Part shown: one piece after another, positions 1-6,659 of the stretch | Position numbering within the stretch: the first letter of the stretch is position 1 | Layout of the letters: each line of letters starts with the position of its first letter | Assembly: GCA_021778975.1 (NCBI GenBank) | Contig: JAJYBO010000113.1 | Coordinates: 1-8,923 of the forward strand | DNA: 8,923 bases | Source of the DNA: Deltaproteobacteria bacterium | GTDB taxonomy: Bacteria > Desulfobacterota > Desulfobacteria > Desulfobacterales > Desulfatirhabdiaceae | Direction: 5' to 3' | Notes under the pieces: generated by a model | The model's input: the letters and a program-made list of their open reading frames with translations, nothing else | Databases searched by the model: none | What the model was told of the DNA's origin: nothing | Position numbers and translations under genes: made by a program

Positions 1-162
1 AAGCTGGCTCAAAAAATCTTCGGTGCTTACGGCTCGGCGGGTGGGCATAAGACCATGGCGCGGGCGGAAATCGCTCTTTCCCGTCTTGAAGGTGTCAGCG
101 ATCTGAAAGCGGATCATCATCTGCTGTACTGGATCATAGATCGTGTGGAACGCAAAAAATAA
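1..162 (+). CDS. DHH-family phosphoesterase, C-terminal fragment (partial)
   Basis: Only the last 53 codons are in the window. Frame 1 is open from base 1 to TAA at 160-162. The fragment contains GSAGGHKTMARAEI, which matches the glycine-rich GGH motif of the DHHA1 domain at the C-terminus of DHH phosphoesterases (NrnA and RecJ relatives). In those enzymes this domain binds the substrate, usually a short oligonucleotide or phosphoadenosine phosphate, while the metal site lies in the N-terminal DHH domain, here off the window. The tail after the motif is short and ends in a basic RVERKK. The next gene starts 17 bases downstream, so the two are probably co-transcribed. The family call rests on one motif in a short fragment, so the exact substrate class cannot be given. 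Confidence 0.7.
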   Translation, partial: KLAQKIFGAYGSAGGHKTMARAEIALSRLEGVSDLKADHHLLYWIIDRVERKK

Positions 163-179
163 AAAGGCGTACTCGCCGT

Positions 180-959
180 ATGACAGATATTGCTCCAACT
201 ATTCAAATAACCATTCTGGGGTCGGGCACCTGTGTTCCGTCATTGCGGCGCAGCTCATGCGCCGTACTTTTAGAAACCGCCGGACAGAAACTTCTCATGG
301 ATGCCGGCGCCGGCGCCATCCGCAGGCTTATAGAAGCCGGGGGTTCCATTTTCGATATTTCATACATTTTTTTCAGCCATTTTCATCCGGATCACACGGC
401 GGAGCTGGTCCCTTTTCTGTTCGCCACCAAATATCCAGATAGCCGTCTCCGAAAAACGCCCCTGACCCTGGTGGCGGGAGAAGGATTTGTTTCTTTTTTC
501 AATGGCCTTAAACAGGCATATGGCTCCTGGATAGAACTGGATCCACACCTTCTGACGATAGTGGAAATGAATACCCTGGAGCCGGATTACCTCGATTGCG
601 GCCGTTTTACCGTCAATACCCGGCCTGCCGCCCATAATCCGGAAAGTCTGTCTTACCGCGTCAGCGCATCGTCCGGTTATTCCGTGGTTTATTCCGGAGA
701 TACCGATTATTCCGAAAATCTCGCCATCCTTGCAGCTTTTGCGGACATTCTGATTTGCGAGTGTTCGCATCCGGATGCGTTGAAGGTCAGGGGGCATTTG
801 TCCCCCTCTCTGGCAGGCCGTATCGCCGCGGACGCCCGCGTTCGGAAACTGGTGCTTACCCATTTTTATCCGGAATGCGACCGCTTTGATATTGAAAAAG
901 AATGCCGAAATACCTATAATGGACCGCTTGTGCTTGCCGAAGACCTGATGCAATTATGA
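180..959 (+). CDS. MBL-fold metallohydrolase, RNase Z-like
   Basis: This 259-residue protein is a metallo-beta-lactamase-fold hydrolase, probably cytoplasmic because no signal peptide is visible. It opens with a beta strand and GSGTCVPS (residues 14-21), the usual start of RNase Z-like and phosphodiesterase-like MBL proteins. Metal ligands are visible in order: HFHPDH (H67, H69, D71, H72), H152, D174 in SGDTDYSE, and H228 in LTHFYPE. E194 and H206 (GHLSPS) match the Glu/His features of the RNase Z branch. I see no obvious insertion corresponding to the long flexible arm of true tRNase Z, so tRNA 3' processing is not assured; a nucleotide or small phosphodiester substrate is equally possible. 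The ATG start follows a weak AAAAGG and a 4-bp GGCG/CGCC hairpin (166-177). The stop overlaps the sirC start by 4 bases (956-959), which implies translational coupling. Confidence 0.85.
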   Translation: MTDIAPTIQITILGSGTCVPSLRRSSCAVLLETAGQKLLMDAGAGAIRRLIEAGGSIFDISYIFFSHFHPDHTAELVPFLFATKYPDSRLRKTPLTLVAGEGFVSFFNGLKQAYGSWIELDPHLLTIVEMNTLEPDYLDCGRFTVNTRPAAHNPESLSYRVSASSGYSVVYSGDTDYSENLAILAAFADILICECSHPDALKVRGHLSPSLAGRIAADARVRKLVLTHFYPECDRFDIEKECRNTYNGPLVLAEDLMQL

Positions 960-1609
960 AATATTATCCTGTCAACCTGAATGTTCGGGACCGGTGCTGT
1001 CTGGTGGTGGGCGCCGGTGCGGTAGGCGCTCGAAAAGCCGCTGTTCTTCTGTCCTGCGGAGCAAAGGTCAGGGTTGTCAGCCCGGAGATATCCGACGCTG
1101 TTTCCCATATGGTGCTGGAAAACCGGATTTTCCTTGAACGTCGCTCTTATCAGGAGGCGGATATCTACGATGTGTTTCTGGTGTTTGCCGCTACGGACAA
1201 TACAGAATTGAACCAGCGAATTTACGAAGACGCCCGGCGTCATGGGAAACTTTGCAATATCGCCGATCATCCCGAACTTTGCGATTTTACACTTCCGGCG
1301 GTGATAGAGCGGGGCGATCTGATGATTGCCGTATCCACCTCCGGAAAAAGCCCGGCATACGCCAGGTGGATACGCCAGCGGCTTGAAACGCAATTTGGCC
1401 CCGAACACGCCGAACTGCTGCAACTGCTGGGCGGCATTCGCAGGCAGATCCAGCAACGGGCCGGAGATTCCGAAGGACAGCGGCGTATTTTTGAATATCT
1501 CATGGAACACGGGTTGCTCGAACATGTAAAAAACAAGGACAGACAGCAAATTGACGAACTTCTGGCATCCGTTCTTGGTGCTCTCGTAAAAAGTCAAATT
1601 TCAGATTGA
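956..1609 (+). CDS. sirC: Precorrin-2 dehydrogenase (SirC/CysG N-terminal type)
   Basis: This 217-residue cytoplasmic enzyme is predicted to oxidise precorrin-2 to sirohydrochlorin with NAD+. Members of the Met8p/CysG-N type can also insert iron to make sirohaem. The Rossmann motif GAGAVGARK lies at residues 19-27. D104 in NIADHPELCDF aligns with the catalytic aspartate of CysG (Asp104). STSGKSPAYARWIRQRLE (127-144) is the family signature of the second domain. There is no C-terminal SUMT methyltransferase domain, so precorrin-2 must come from a separate enzyme outside the window. Sirohaem serves sulfite reductase and, in sulfate reducers, is a haem precursor. The start overlaps the MBL gene's stop as ATGA, and no strong ribosome site is seen. 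Unusually, the last nine residues (209-217) and the stop codon lie in a fragment of the repeat family found elsewhere in this window, so the C-terminus looks remodelled. Confidence 0.93.
   Translation: MKYYPVNLNVRDRCCLVVGAGAVGARKAAVLLSCGAKVRVVSPEISDAVSHMVLENRIFLERRSYQEADIYDVFLVFAATDNTELNQRIYEDARRHGKLCNIADHPELCDFTLPAVIERGDLMIAVSTSGKSPAYARWIRQRLETQFGPEHAELLQLLGGIRRQIQQRAGDSEGQRRIFEYLMEHGLLEHVKNKDRQQIDELLASVLGALVKSQISD
1579..1605 (+). repeat. Repeat fragment forming the 3' end of sirC
   Basis: These 27 bases match 8835-8861 at 24 of 27 positions and contain the 13-mer CTCGTAAAAAGTC at 1583-1595. The same 13-mer occurs at 8839-8851 and, inverted, at 3797-3809. The fragment encodes the last residues of SirC. 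Further downstream, CTTCATAAAAAACC near 1625-1638 may be a decayed second arm, but that match is weak. Confidence 0.7.
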
Positions 1610-1651
1610 TGTTTCATATCAACTTCATAAAAAACCAAATGGCCTGACCTT

Positions 1652-2473
1652 ATGGAAAATGTGATTATCGGCGTCACTTTCCTGTATCTGTTGAGTTCTG
1701 CAGGATATATTGCATATCTTTTTTTGCAAAAGGATGTTCTTCACCGGATAAGCGGTTATGTGCTGGGGGCCGCATTTCTGGGGCATACCGGCGCTATCGG
1801 ATATCGTTTTTTGATGGCCGGTCAAATGCCGGTCAGCGATCTGCACGAAACCCTTTCGATGGCAGGGTGGGCGATTGTGGGCGTTTACATCCTGTTTCAG
1901 CACCAGTTCAATCTCAAGGTTCTGGGTGCGTTCGCCGTTCCGTTGGCCAGCATGGTCATGATCGCATCGGATTTGTTGCCCCGGATACCGCTTTTGGTTC
2001 AAAGCGGCCTGCGCAGTACCTGGCTGGTCTTTCATGTTCTGGCAATTTTCAGTGGTGAAGCGGCTTTTGCACTGGCCTGTGGTATCGGTGTTCTCTATCT
2101 CATTCAGGAGAAAACCATCAAAACCAAACGACGCAAATTTTTCTATAAGCGCCTGCCTTCTTTAGAGTTCCTCGATTCTTCAGGCTATGTATGCGTCGTT
2201 GTGGGGTTCACTTTACTGACCATCGGTCTGGCCACCGGCTTTGTCTATGCCAAAATGATCTGGGGAAAGTTTCTGAGCTGGGATCCCAAAGAAATCTGGT
2301 CCGGCGTTACCTGGCTGTTGTATGCAGCGCTGATTCACGAACGTCTGGTGGTCGGCTGGCGCGGCAGAAAATCGGCGATCCTGGCGATTATCGGTTTTTG
2401 CGCGGTTATTTTCACATTTCTGGGCGTCAATCTGCTGATGAAAGGCCACCACGAAGTGTTTACCCGCTGGTAA
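1652..2473 (+). CDS. ccsA: CcsA/HemX-like cytochrome c assembly membrane protein
   Basis: This 273-residue inner-membrane protein has about eight hydrophobic segments (roughly 4-26, 35-55, 68-84, 88-107, 123-150, 178-200, 215-234 and 243-263). The WWD-type haem-handling motif is clear: WGKFLSWDPKE at 204-214. Histidines at family-typical places are H65 (PVSDLHETLS), H128 (WLVFHVLAIFSGEAAFA) and H266/H267 after LGVNLL. These belong to the CcsA/CcsC/HemX family, whose members present haem for attachment to apocytochrome c or, for HemX, influence HemA levels. Its position between sirC and hemA (gaps of 42 and 30 bases) favours a HemX-like link to tetrapyrrole supply, but no CcsB/ResB partner is in view to settle this. 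The ATG at 1652 has no clear Shine-Dalgarno site. An ATG at 1639 is closed at once by TGA, so it is not an upstream start. Confidence 0.88.
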   Translation: MENVIIGVTFLYLLSSAGYIAYLFLQKDVLHRISGYVLGAAFLGHTGAIGYRFLMAGQMPVSDLHETLSMAGWAIVGVYILFQHQFNLKVLGAFAVPLASMVMIASDLLPRIPLLVQSGLRSTWLVFHVLAIFSGEAAFALACGIGVLYLIQEKTIKTKRRKFFYKRLPSLEFLDSSGYVCVVVGFTLLTIGLATGFVYAKMIWGKFLSWDPKEIWSGVTWLLYAALIHERLVVGWRGRKSAILAIIGFCAVIFTFLGVNLLMKGHHEVFTRW

Positions 2474-2503
2474 CACGGCGAAATAAGTTCCTTACGATGG
2501 ATT

Positions 2504-3787
2504 ATGCTTTCTGAAATCGTTCTTTTGGGTTTAAACCATAAAACCGCTCCGATAGAATTGCGGGAATGTCTCGCTTTCTCGGCGGATCAGGCATCCACAG
2601 CGCTGGGCAATGGCCTCAATTCGCCATATATTTCTGAAATACTGTTGATTTCTACCTGTAATCGAATGGAAATTCTCATGACCGCGCCGGATTGCGCTCC
2701 TGCCATAGATGTCGCCAAACAGATGATTTCGGACATCAAGCAGATACCCGTTTCCGAATTTTCAGATGCGCTGTATGTACATACAGGAAACGATGCCATT
2801 CGTCATGTATTTCGGGTGGCGTCCAGCCTGGATTCCATGGTGGTCGGCGAACCCCAGATTTTGGGGCAGATCAAAGACGCCTATCTGACCGCTGTCCAGA
2901 ACAAGACGTCCGGCGTCATTCTGAACCGGCTGCTGCACAAGACGTTTTTTGTCGCAAAACGCGTCCGCAGCGAAACCGGTATCGGCGATCATGCGGTATC
3001 CATCAGCTATGCGGCCATTGAACTGGGACGTAAAATTTTCGGCGAACTGGAAGGCAAAAAAGTCCTTCTGGTCGGTGCGGGTGAGATGGCGGAGCTGGCG
3101 GTCGAACATCTGATACGAAATCGTTCCGGGGCTATTTTTGTCGCCAACAGAACGTTTGAGCGGGGCGTCGAGCTGGCCGGTCGTTTTAGAGGGCGGGCCA
3201 TTCGTTTCGAGGAAATTCCTGAATATCTCAAAGTTGTGGACATCGTTATCAGCTCGACCGGCGCTCCGGGATACATCCTGACGCCGCCGTCGGTGAAGTC
3301 CGCCATGAAGGTTCGCAAGAATCGGCCGCTTTTTTTTATTGATATTGCGGTGCCGCGCGACATTGATCCGGATATCAACCGGATGGGCAATGCCTATGTG
3401 TATGACATTGACGACCTGAAAAATGTGATTGACGAAAATATCGAAGACCGAAACCGGGAAGCCATCAAGGGCGAACGCATCGTGGATGAGGCGGTCATCC
3501 AGTTTCGGAAATGGTATGAAAGTCTGGATGCCGTCCCTACCATTGTGGCGCTGCGCGCCAAACTGGAACGCATTGCAGACGCGGAAAATCAGAAGACTTT
3601 TCACACCCTCAAGCATCTTTCCGATGAAGACCGCAACGCCATCCAGCGGATGAGCCAGTCCATGATCAACAAGATTCTTCATGATCCGATGGTATATTTG
3701 AGGCGCAACGGTTGTTACGGAGATAAATCGCTTCACATTGACTGGACCCGCAAACTATTCAATCTGGATAATGACAACCAGGAATAA
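2504..3787 (+). CDS. hemA: Glutamyl-tRNA reductase
   Basis: This 427-residue cytoplasmic enzyme reduces glutamyl-tRNA(Glu) with NADPH to glutamate-1-semialdehyde, the first committed step of C5-pathway tetrapyrrole synthesis. The N-terminal catalytic domain shows GLNHKTAPIELRE (9-21), the nucleophile C52 in STCNRMEI (50-57), H101, and the family signature SLDSMVVGEPQILGQIKDAY (108-127). The NADPH Rossmann motif is GAGEMAE at 191-197. The C-terminal helical dimerisation region follows, with DAVPTIVALRAKLERI starting near residue 345. Length is normal and all key residues are present. In the usual partnership HemL converts the product to aminolaevulinate; hemL, hemB and hemC are not in the window, although hemC often follows hemA in related genomes. 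The ATG at 2504 is supported by the conserved N-terminus; an out-of-frame ATG at 2497 runs only five codons. It is expected to be co-transcribed with sirC and ccsA. Confidence 0.97.
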   Translation: MLSEIVLLGLNHKTAPIELRECLAFSADQASTALGNGLNSPYISEILLISTCNRMEILMTAPDCAPAIDVAKQMISDIKQIPVSEFSDALYVHTGNDAIRHVFRVASSLDSMVVGEPQILGQIKDAYLTAVQNKTSGVILNRLLHKTFFVAKRVRSETGIGDHAVSISYAAIELGRKIFGELEGKKVLLVGAGEMAELAVEHLIRNRSGAIFVANRTFERGVELAGRFRGRAIRFEEIPEYLKVVDIVISSTGAPGYILTPPSVKSAMKVRKNRPLFFIDIAVPRDIDPDINRMGNAYVYDIDDLKNVIDENIEDRNREAIKGERIVDEAVIQFRKWYESLDAVPTIVALRAKLERIADAENQKTFHTLKHLSDEDRNAIQRMSQSMINKILHDPMVYLRRNGCYGDKSLHIDWTRKLFNLDNDNQE

Positions 3788-3793
3788 CCATAA

Positions 3794-3816
3794 CTCGACT
3801 TTTTACGAGAGTCGAG
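3794..3816. repeat. Hairpin made from a repeat arm, hemA-fabD gap
   Basis: CTCGACT (3794-3800) and AGTCGAG (3810-3816) form a perfect 7-bp stem with a 9-base loop. Within it, 3797-3809 is the exact reverse complement of the 13-mer at 1583-1595 and 8839-8851. It sits 5 bases before the fabD ribosome site and has no following T-run, so it is not a standard terminator. It could be a processing or translational-control hairpin, or just repeat residue. Confidence 0.6.
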
Positions 3817-3821
3817 CATAC

Positions 3822-3826
3822 AGGAG
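3822..3826 (+). promoter_or_regulatory. Ribosome binding site of fabD
   Basis: AGGAG lies 8 bases before the GTG at 3835. It supports GTG as the start, with the resulting protein beginning MKNVAFLFPGQGSQ, the normal FabD N-terminus. Confidence 0.85.
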
Positions 3827-3834
3827 ATAATATT

Positions 3835-4785
3835 GTGAAAAATGTGGCGTTTCTTTTTCCCGGCCAGGGATCTCAGAGCGTTGGTATGGGGGAGGATATC
3901 TATGAGGCGTTTTCCGAAGCAAAAGACATCTTTCACACCGCTGAACGCATTACGGAGATGCCGGTGCGCGAGCTGTGTTTCAAAGGGCCGATGGACAGAT
4001 TGACACAGACCGTCAATCTGCAGCCAGCCGTTACGGCCGTCAATCTGGCGTATCTGGCGTTGTTGAACCGGGAGGGCATTTTTCCCCGATTGACAGCGGG
4101 GCACAGTCTGGGAGAATACAGCGCGCTGTGCGCTGCCGGTGTTATTTCAACGGAAGACACCCTGAAACTCGTGTATCGCCGCGGGGCGCTCATGCACCGG
4201 GAAGCTGAAAAAAACAAGGGCGCCATGCACGCTATTGTGGGGCTGCCCATTGAAGTTCTTCAGGAGATTGTCGTATCGGCTCAGTCCGATGGCATTGTGG
4301 CGGTCGCCAATCACAATACGGAAAAACAGATTGTCATTACCGGATCCCCCGATGTTGTGGAGAAGGTATCGGCAGCCGCGGCTCAGAAAGGCGCCAGAGC
4401 GATTCCCCTCAAAGTCAGTGGCGCCTGGCACAGCCAGCTCATCGAGGGGGCGCAGCAGGAATTTGGGGATGTTTTGTCTCATACCACTTTCAAGGCCCCG
4501 CAGTGTGACATCGTTATGAATGTCACCGGTGAAACCGTATCGGATCCGGAGGCCATCCGCACCATCATGGGGCGCCAGCTTTGCAGCCCGGTGCGCTGGT
4601 ATCCGTCCATGCAATCTCTTATGACGCAGAAAATAGATGTCGTGATCGAGGTAGGACCGGGGAAGGTGCTGGCGGGGCTGACGAGGCAAATTCTGCCAAA
4701 AGATTATCCCTGTAAGGTATATACCGTGAATTCCCTGAAAAATCTGGAGCAGGCTGTCCGGGAAATCAAAAATACCGCGGTCTGA
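3835..4785 (+). CDS. fabD: Malonyl-CoA:ACP transacylase
   Basis: This 316-residue cytoplasmic enzyme transfers the malonyl group from malonyl-CoA to acyl carrier protein, feeding elongation in type II fatty acid synthesis. The oxyanion-hole motif GQGSQ is at 10-14. The nucleophile is S91 in GHSLGEYSAL. R116, which binds the malonyl carboxylate, is in YRRGALMHRE, and the catalytic histidine is H199 in VSGAWHSQLI. Length is close to the family norm of about 310. It starts at GTG with a good AGGAG site. It lies 47 bases after hemA on the same strand, with a repeat-derived hairpin between them, so it may be read with the tetrapyrrole genes or be partly uncoupled from them. No other fab genes or ACP are present, so it is detached from the usual fabH-fabD-fabG-acpP order. 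Free-standing acyltransferases of polyketide loci are an alternative, but nothing around it suggests one. Confidence 0.95.
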   Translation: MKNVAFLFPGQGSQSVGMGEDIYEAFSEAKDIFHTAERITEMPVRELCFKGPMDRLTQTVNLQPAVTAVNLAYLALLNREGIFPRLTAGHSLGEYSALCAAGVISTEDTLKLVYRRGALMHREAEKNKGAMHAIVGLPIEVLQEIVVSAQSDGIVAVANHNTEKQIVITGSPDVVEKVSAAAAQKGARAIPLKVSGAWHSQLIEGAQQEFGDVLSHTTFKAPQCDIVMNVTGETVSDPEAIRTIMGRQLCSPVRWYPSMQSLMTQKIDVVIEVGPGKVLAGLTRQILPKDYPCKVYTVNSLKNLEQAVREIKNTAV

Positions 4786-4806
4786 ACCGACGATGTGTAT
4801 TTCGAA

Positions 4807-4838
4807 CCGTAGGGGCGCATGGCCATCCGCCCCTACGG
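4807..4838. terminator. Perfect 11-bp inverted repeat between convergent genes
   Basis: CCGTAGGGGCG (4807-4817) pairs perfectly with CGCCCCTACGG (4828-4838) around a 10-base loop that itself contains ATGGCCAT. It lies in the 95-base gap between the stops of fabD and the ACT gene, where it could end transcripts from both sides. There is no clear T-run on either strand, so classical intrinsic termination is not proven. From memory, GTAGGGGCG/CGCCCCTAC palindromes recur as REP-like dispersed elements in many bacteria, so this may be a mobile palindrome that also acts as an mRNA 3'-end stabiliser. Confidence 0.6.
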
Positions 4839-4880
4839 GGGTGTTCTTCTCTAAATGGTATATTCTATGTTGGAAATTAC

Positions 4881-5435
4881 CTAAACCCGGTTGATGGCCT
4901 CGAATATCCTGCGATGCTGAATACTGATGACCAGCCCCAGTTCGACAGCCTTATCCTGTAAATCCCGGTGAAATGCATGCGTATTGGTGGTTACCGGGAC
5001 ATCCACCTCGTAGATCATGATGTTGTCGCCAGGGTTGTCGCCGCCTTTGAAAACAGCCTGAAGGCGGGTGACATTCACCCCGTACGACGCGATGACATGG
5101 GTGACGCCGGCCACCAGACCTTTTCTGTCCGGTCCCCGGGTGGTGATGACAAATGGTTCGGCGTTTGCGCCGGTGGTTATCGGAGTGGCGGATTCCAGGT
5201 CATTGACGTGAACATGAAGCCGCATCGGCGCTAAAACCTGTCCCAGGAAATGATTCAGTGTTGCTGCCGCCAGATGTTCGGGCATATCGGCGATGAAGCT
5301 GCCTGAAAATTCGGACTGAAGAATGGTTTGGGTTACATTTTCGATGTTACAGTCCTGTTCGTGCAGCACTCGAGATACGGCGGCCAGAATACCGGGCCGA
5401 TCCGGCCCAAAGACGGAAATAATGACTTTTTTCAT
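4881..5435 (-). CDS. Tandem ACT-domain protein (GcvR-like)
   Basis: This 184-residue cytoplasmic protein consists of two ACT domains and little else. The first (about 1-75) opens MKKVIISVFGPDRPGIL and the second (about 94-175) opens FVITTRGPDRKGLV. ACT domains bind small ligands, usually amino acids, at their interfaces. The two-ACT layout matches the GcvR/ACT_6 group, whose best-known member antagonises the GcvA activator of glycine cleavage, but no GcvA partner or DNA-binding domain is visible. I chose the ATG at 5435 because it gives the family-typical N-terminus and a 4-base ATGA overlap with the upstream gene's stop; an ATG at 5447 would add four residues (MDNI). Neither start has a strong ribosome site, consistent with translation coupled to the FMN enzyme gene. 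A sensory role for that enzyme's substrate or product is inference only. Confidence 0.87.
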   Translation of the reverse strand: MKKVIISVFGPDRPGILAAVSRVLHEQDCNIENVTQTILQSEFSGSFIADMPEHLAAATLNHFLGQVLAPMRLHVHVNDLESATPITTGANAEPFVITTRGPDRKGLVAGVTHVIASYGVNVTRLQAVFKGGDNPGDNIMIYEVDVPVTTNTHAFHRDLQDKAVELGLVISIQHRRIFEAINRV

Positions 5436-6448
5436 GATATTGTCCATAAAATAGCCGGGTCCACATGGGTGACGGCCGGCGTACCTGTCAGAATCATGCT
5501 TTGAATCAGCTCTGATTTTAGCTGGTCAATATAGCGCATGACCCCTTCTTTCATACCGCCCAGTACGGCGATGGAAAATGGTCTGCCAATCAAGACGGCG
5601 TCCGCGCCCAGCGCCAGCATCTTGAGGATATCCCCGCCGGTGCGAATGCCGCCGTCCGCCAGAACCGTGATCTGTTTATTGACGGCCGCGGCGACTGCTG
5701 GCAGAACACGAGCGACCCCCGGCGTATGATCCAGCACTCTGCCGCCGTGGTTGGAAACGACAATTGCGTCCGCGCCGGCATCCACAGCGATTTTAGCCTG
5801 ATCTGGTGTCATAATGCCCTTTACGATGAACTTCATCGAGGTCTTGGAAATGATTTCCTTGAGCTTTGCAGGAGATTTTGGCGATACGGGGCGTCCCATG
5901 AGTCTGAGGGTAATGAGTCCTGCGGCGTCAATATCCATGCCGACAATGGTGGCGCCCGTTTGCGCCGCGGCCTCCAGCTTTTCGTATAGTTCTTTGTCTT
6001 CCCAGGGTTTGATAAACGGAATGCCGCGGCCGTTCAACGCACGAATGGCCTGAAAACCTGATTGATGAATAAAATCAGGTGCTCCGTCTCCGGTGCAACC
6101 GATAATTCCCCTGTCCCGGCACCCGGCCAGTTTTTCGGAAATATAGGCTTCTTCGGATATTTTGCCGCCCATATTGAAGGATACGCCGCCGATGGGCGCC
6201 GCCAGCACCGGAATGTCCATTGGTATTCCCAGAAGCGTTACCCGCGTATCCGGTTCAACGACGTCATGAATCAGCCGCATATTGAACCGGCGTTCCGCGA
6301 GCGCCAGTATATTGTCTTTGAAGGCGGCGCCGGTTCCTATGCCGCCCATGCCCGGAACTTCTCCGGCGCATGCCCTGCCGTCGCAGACCGGGCACACCCT
6401 GCAGAAACCTTCCATCAGCTTTCTGGCTTGATTTCTGATGTCTTTCAT
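5432..6448 (-). CDS. FMN-dependent alpha-hydroxy-acid dehydrogenase family protein
   Basis: This 338-residue protein has the TIM-barrel fold of the lactate dehydrogenase/glycolate oxidase family, which oxidises 2-hydroxy acids to 2-oxo acids using FMN. Visible are PVLAAPIGG (80-88), K210 in FIVKGIMT, the H234/R237 pair in SNHGGRVLD, and the FMN-phosphate motifs DGGIRTGGD (265-273) and IGRP (287-290). It differs from classical enzymes. Its N-terminus carries four cysteines (C16, C19, C22, C27) in FCRVCPVCDGRAC, followed by a glycine-rich GEVPGMGGIGTG, and the usual active-site tyrosine segment is replaced by FIKPWED. I recall this N-terminus in a subgroup from anaerobes, so the substrate should not be assumed to be lactate. 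The start at 6448 is set by AAGGAAAGGG six bases upstream; a longer frame back to 6589 only translates the repeat element. It is first in a two-gene unit with the ACT gene. Confidence 0.9.
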   Translation of the reverse strand: MKDIRNQARKLMEGFCRVCPVCDGRACAGEVPGMGGIGTGAAFKDNILALAERRFNMRLIHDVVEPDTRVTLLGIPMDIPVLAAPIGGVSFNMGGKISEEAYISEKLAGCRDRGIIGCTGDGAPDFIHQSGFQAIRALNGRGIPFIKPWEDKELYEKLEAAAQTGATIVGMDIDAAGLITLRLMGRPVSPKSPAKLKEIISKTSMKFIVKGIMTPDQAKIAVDAGADAIVVSNHGGRVLDHTPGVARVLPAVAAAVNKQITVLADGGIRTGGDILKMLALGADAVLIGRPFSIAVLGGMKEGVMRYIDQLKSELIQSMILTGTPAVTHVDPAILWTIS

Positions 6449-6454
6449 TTTTAT

Positions 6455-6464
6455 CCCTTTCCTT
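6455..6464 (-). promoter_or_regulatory. Ribosome binding site of the FMN enzyme gene
   Basis: On the minus strand this reads AAGGAAAGGG, ending six bases before the ATG at 6448. It fixes the start there rather than at the upstream in-frame ATG at 6589. Confidence 0.8.
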
Positions 6465-6506
6465 ACAGCTTGAACAGATTCCCGACCCTGTGATACATTA
6501 CACCCT

Positions 6507-6620
6507 CTTTGTAAAAAGTTTGCAGGCAAGGCGCGCAAGCCCTGAGGCGTACTTTGGGGTGCGCGGCAACGACGAAGGATGCAGCGCAACGCGCGCTTCC
6601 GGACTTTTTACGAAGCCGTC
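6507..6620. repeat. Complete palindromic repeat element (MITE/REP-like)
   Basis: The left arm CTTTGTAAAAAGTT (6507-6520) and the right arm GACTTTTTACGAAG (6602-6615) are imperfect inverted repeats enclosing about 80 GC-rich bases. The left part, 6507-6554, matches 8865-8919 with three mismatches and one 7-base gap. The right end, 6601-6620, is the reverse complement of 8860-8879 at 18 of 20 positions, so both ends share an arm of the form GACGGCTTYGTAAAAAGTYC. It has no coding capacity, and open frames across it are spurious. It occupies half of the 222-base gap between two divergent genes, so any promoter for either gene must lie in it or beside it. I see no convincing -35/-10 pair. Confidence 0.8.
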
Positions 6621-6659
6621 AAATTTCAGCAATTCACGCACCGAAGCAGCGTGACGACA

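Noticed and set aside
166..177. GGCG-TACT-CGCC hairpin just before the MBL gene; its AGGCGTACT (165-173) also occurs in the repeat at 6545-6553 and 8910-8918.
   Set aside because: Nine shared bases with no arm sequence nearby are too little to call a repeat relic, and a 4-bp stem is too weak for a regulator.
2497..2514. A five-codon open frame (ATG GAT TAT GCT TTC TGA) overlapping the hemA start, a possible leader peptide.
   Set aside because: It has no ribosome site and no sign of attenuation structure; short frames of this size arise often by chance.
2762..3736. Long open frame of 324 codons antisense to hemA; similar antisense frames occur at 7487-8527, 914-1597 and 6698-7405.
   Set aside because: They run opposite to genes with clear conserved motifs, show no family motif themselves, and look like codon-bias shadows.
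3787..3834. Intrinsic terminator after hemA.
   Set aside because: The stem at 3794-3816 is followed by CATACAGG, not a T-run, and the next ribosome site follows at once.
6449..6589. A 47-residue N-terminal extension of the FMN enzyme starting at 6589.
   Set aside because: It translates the repeat element, is unlike the family N-terminus, and the strong AAGGAAAGGG site points to 6448. The same RALPANFLQ-type peptide appears when the repeat near 8880 is translated on the minus strand.
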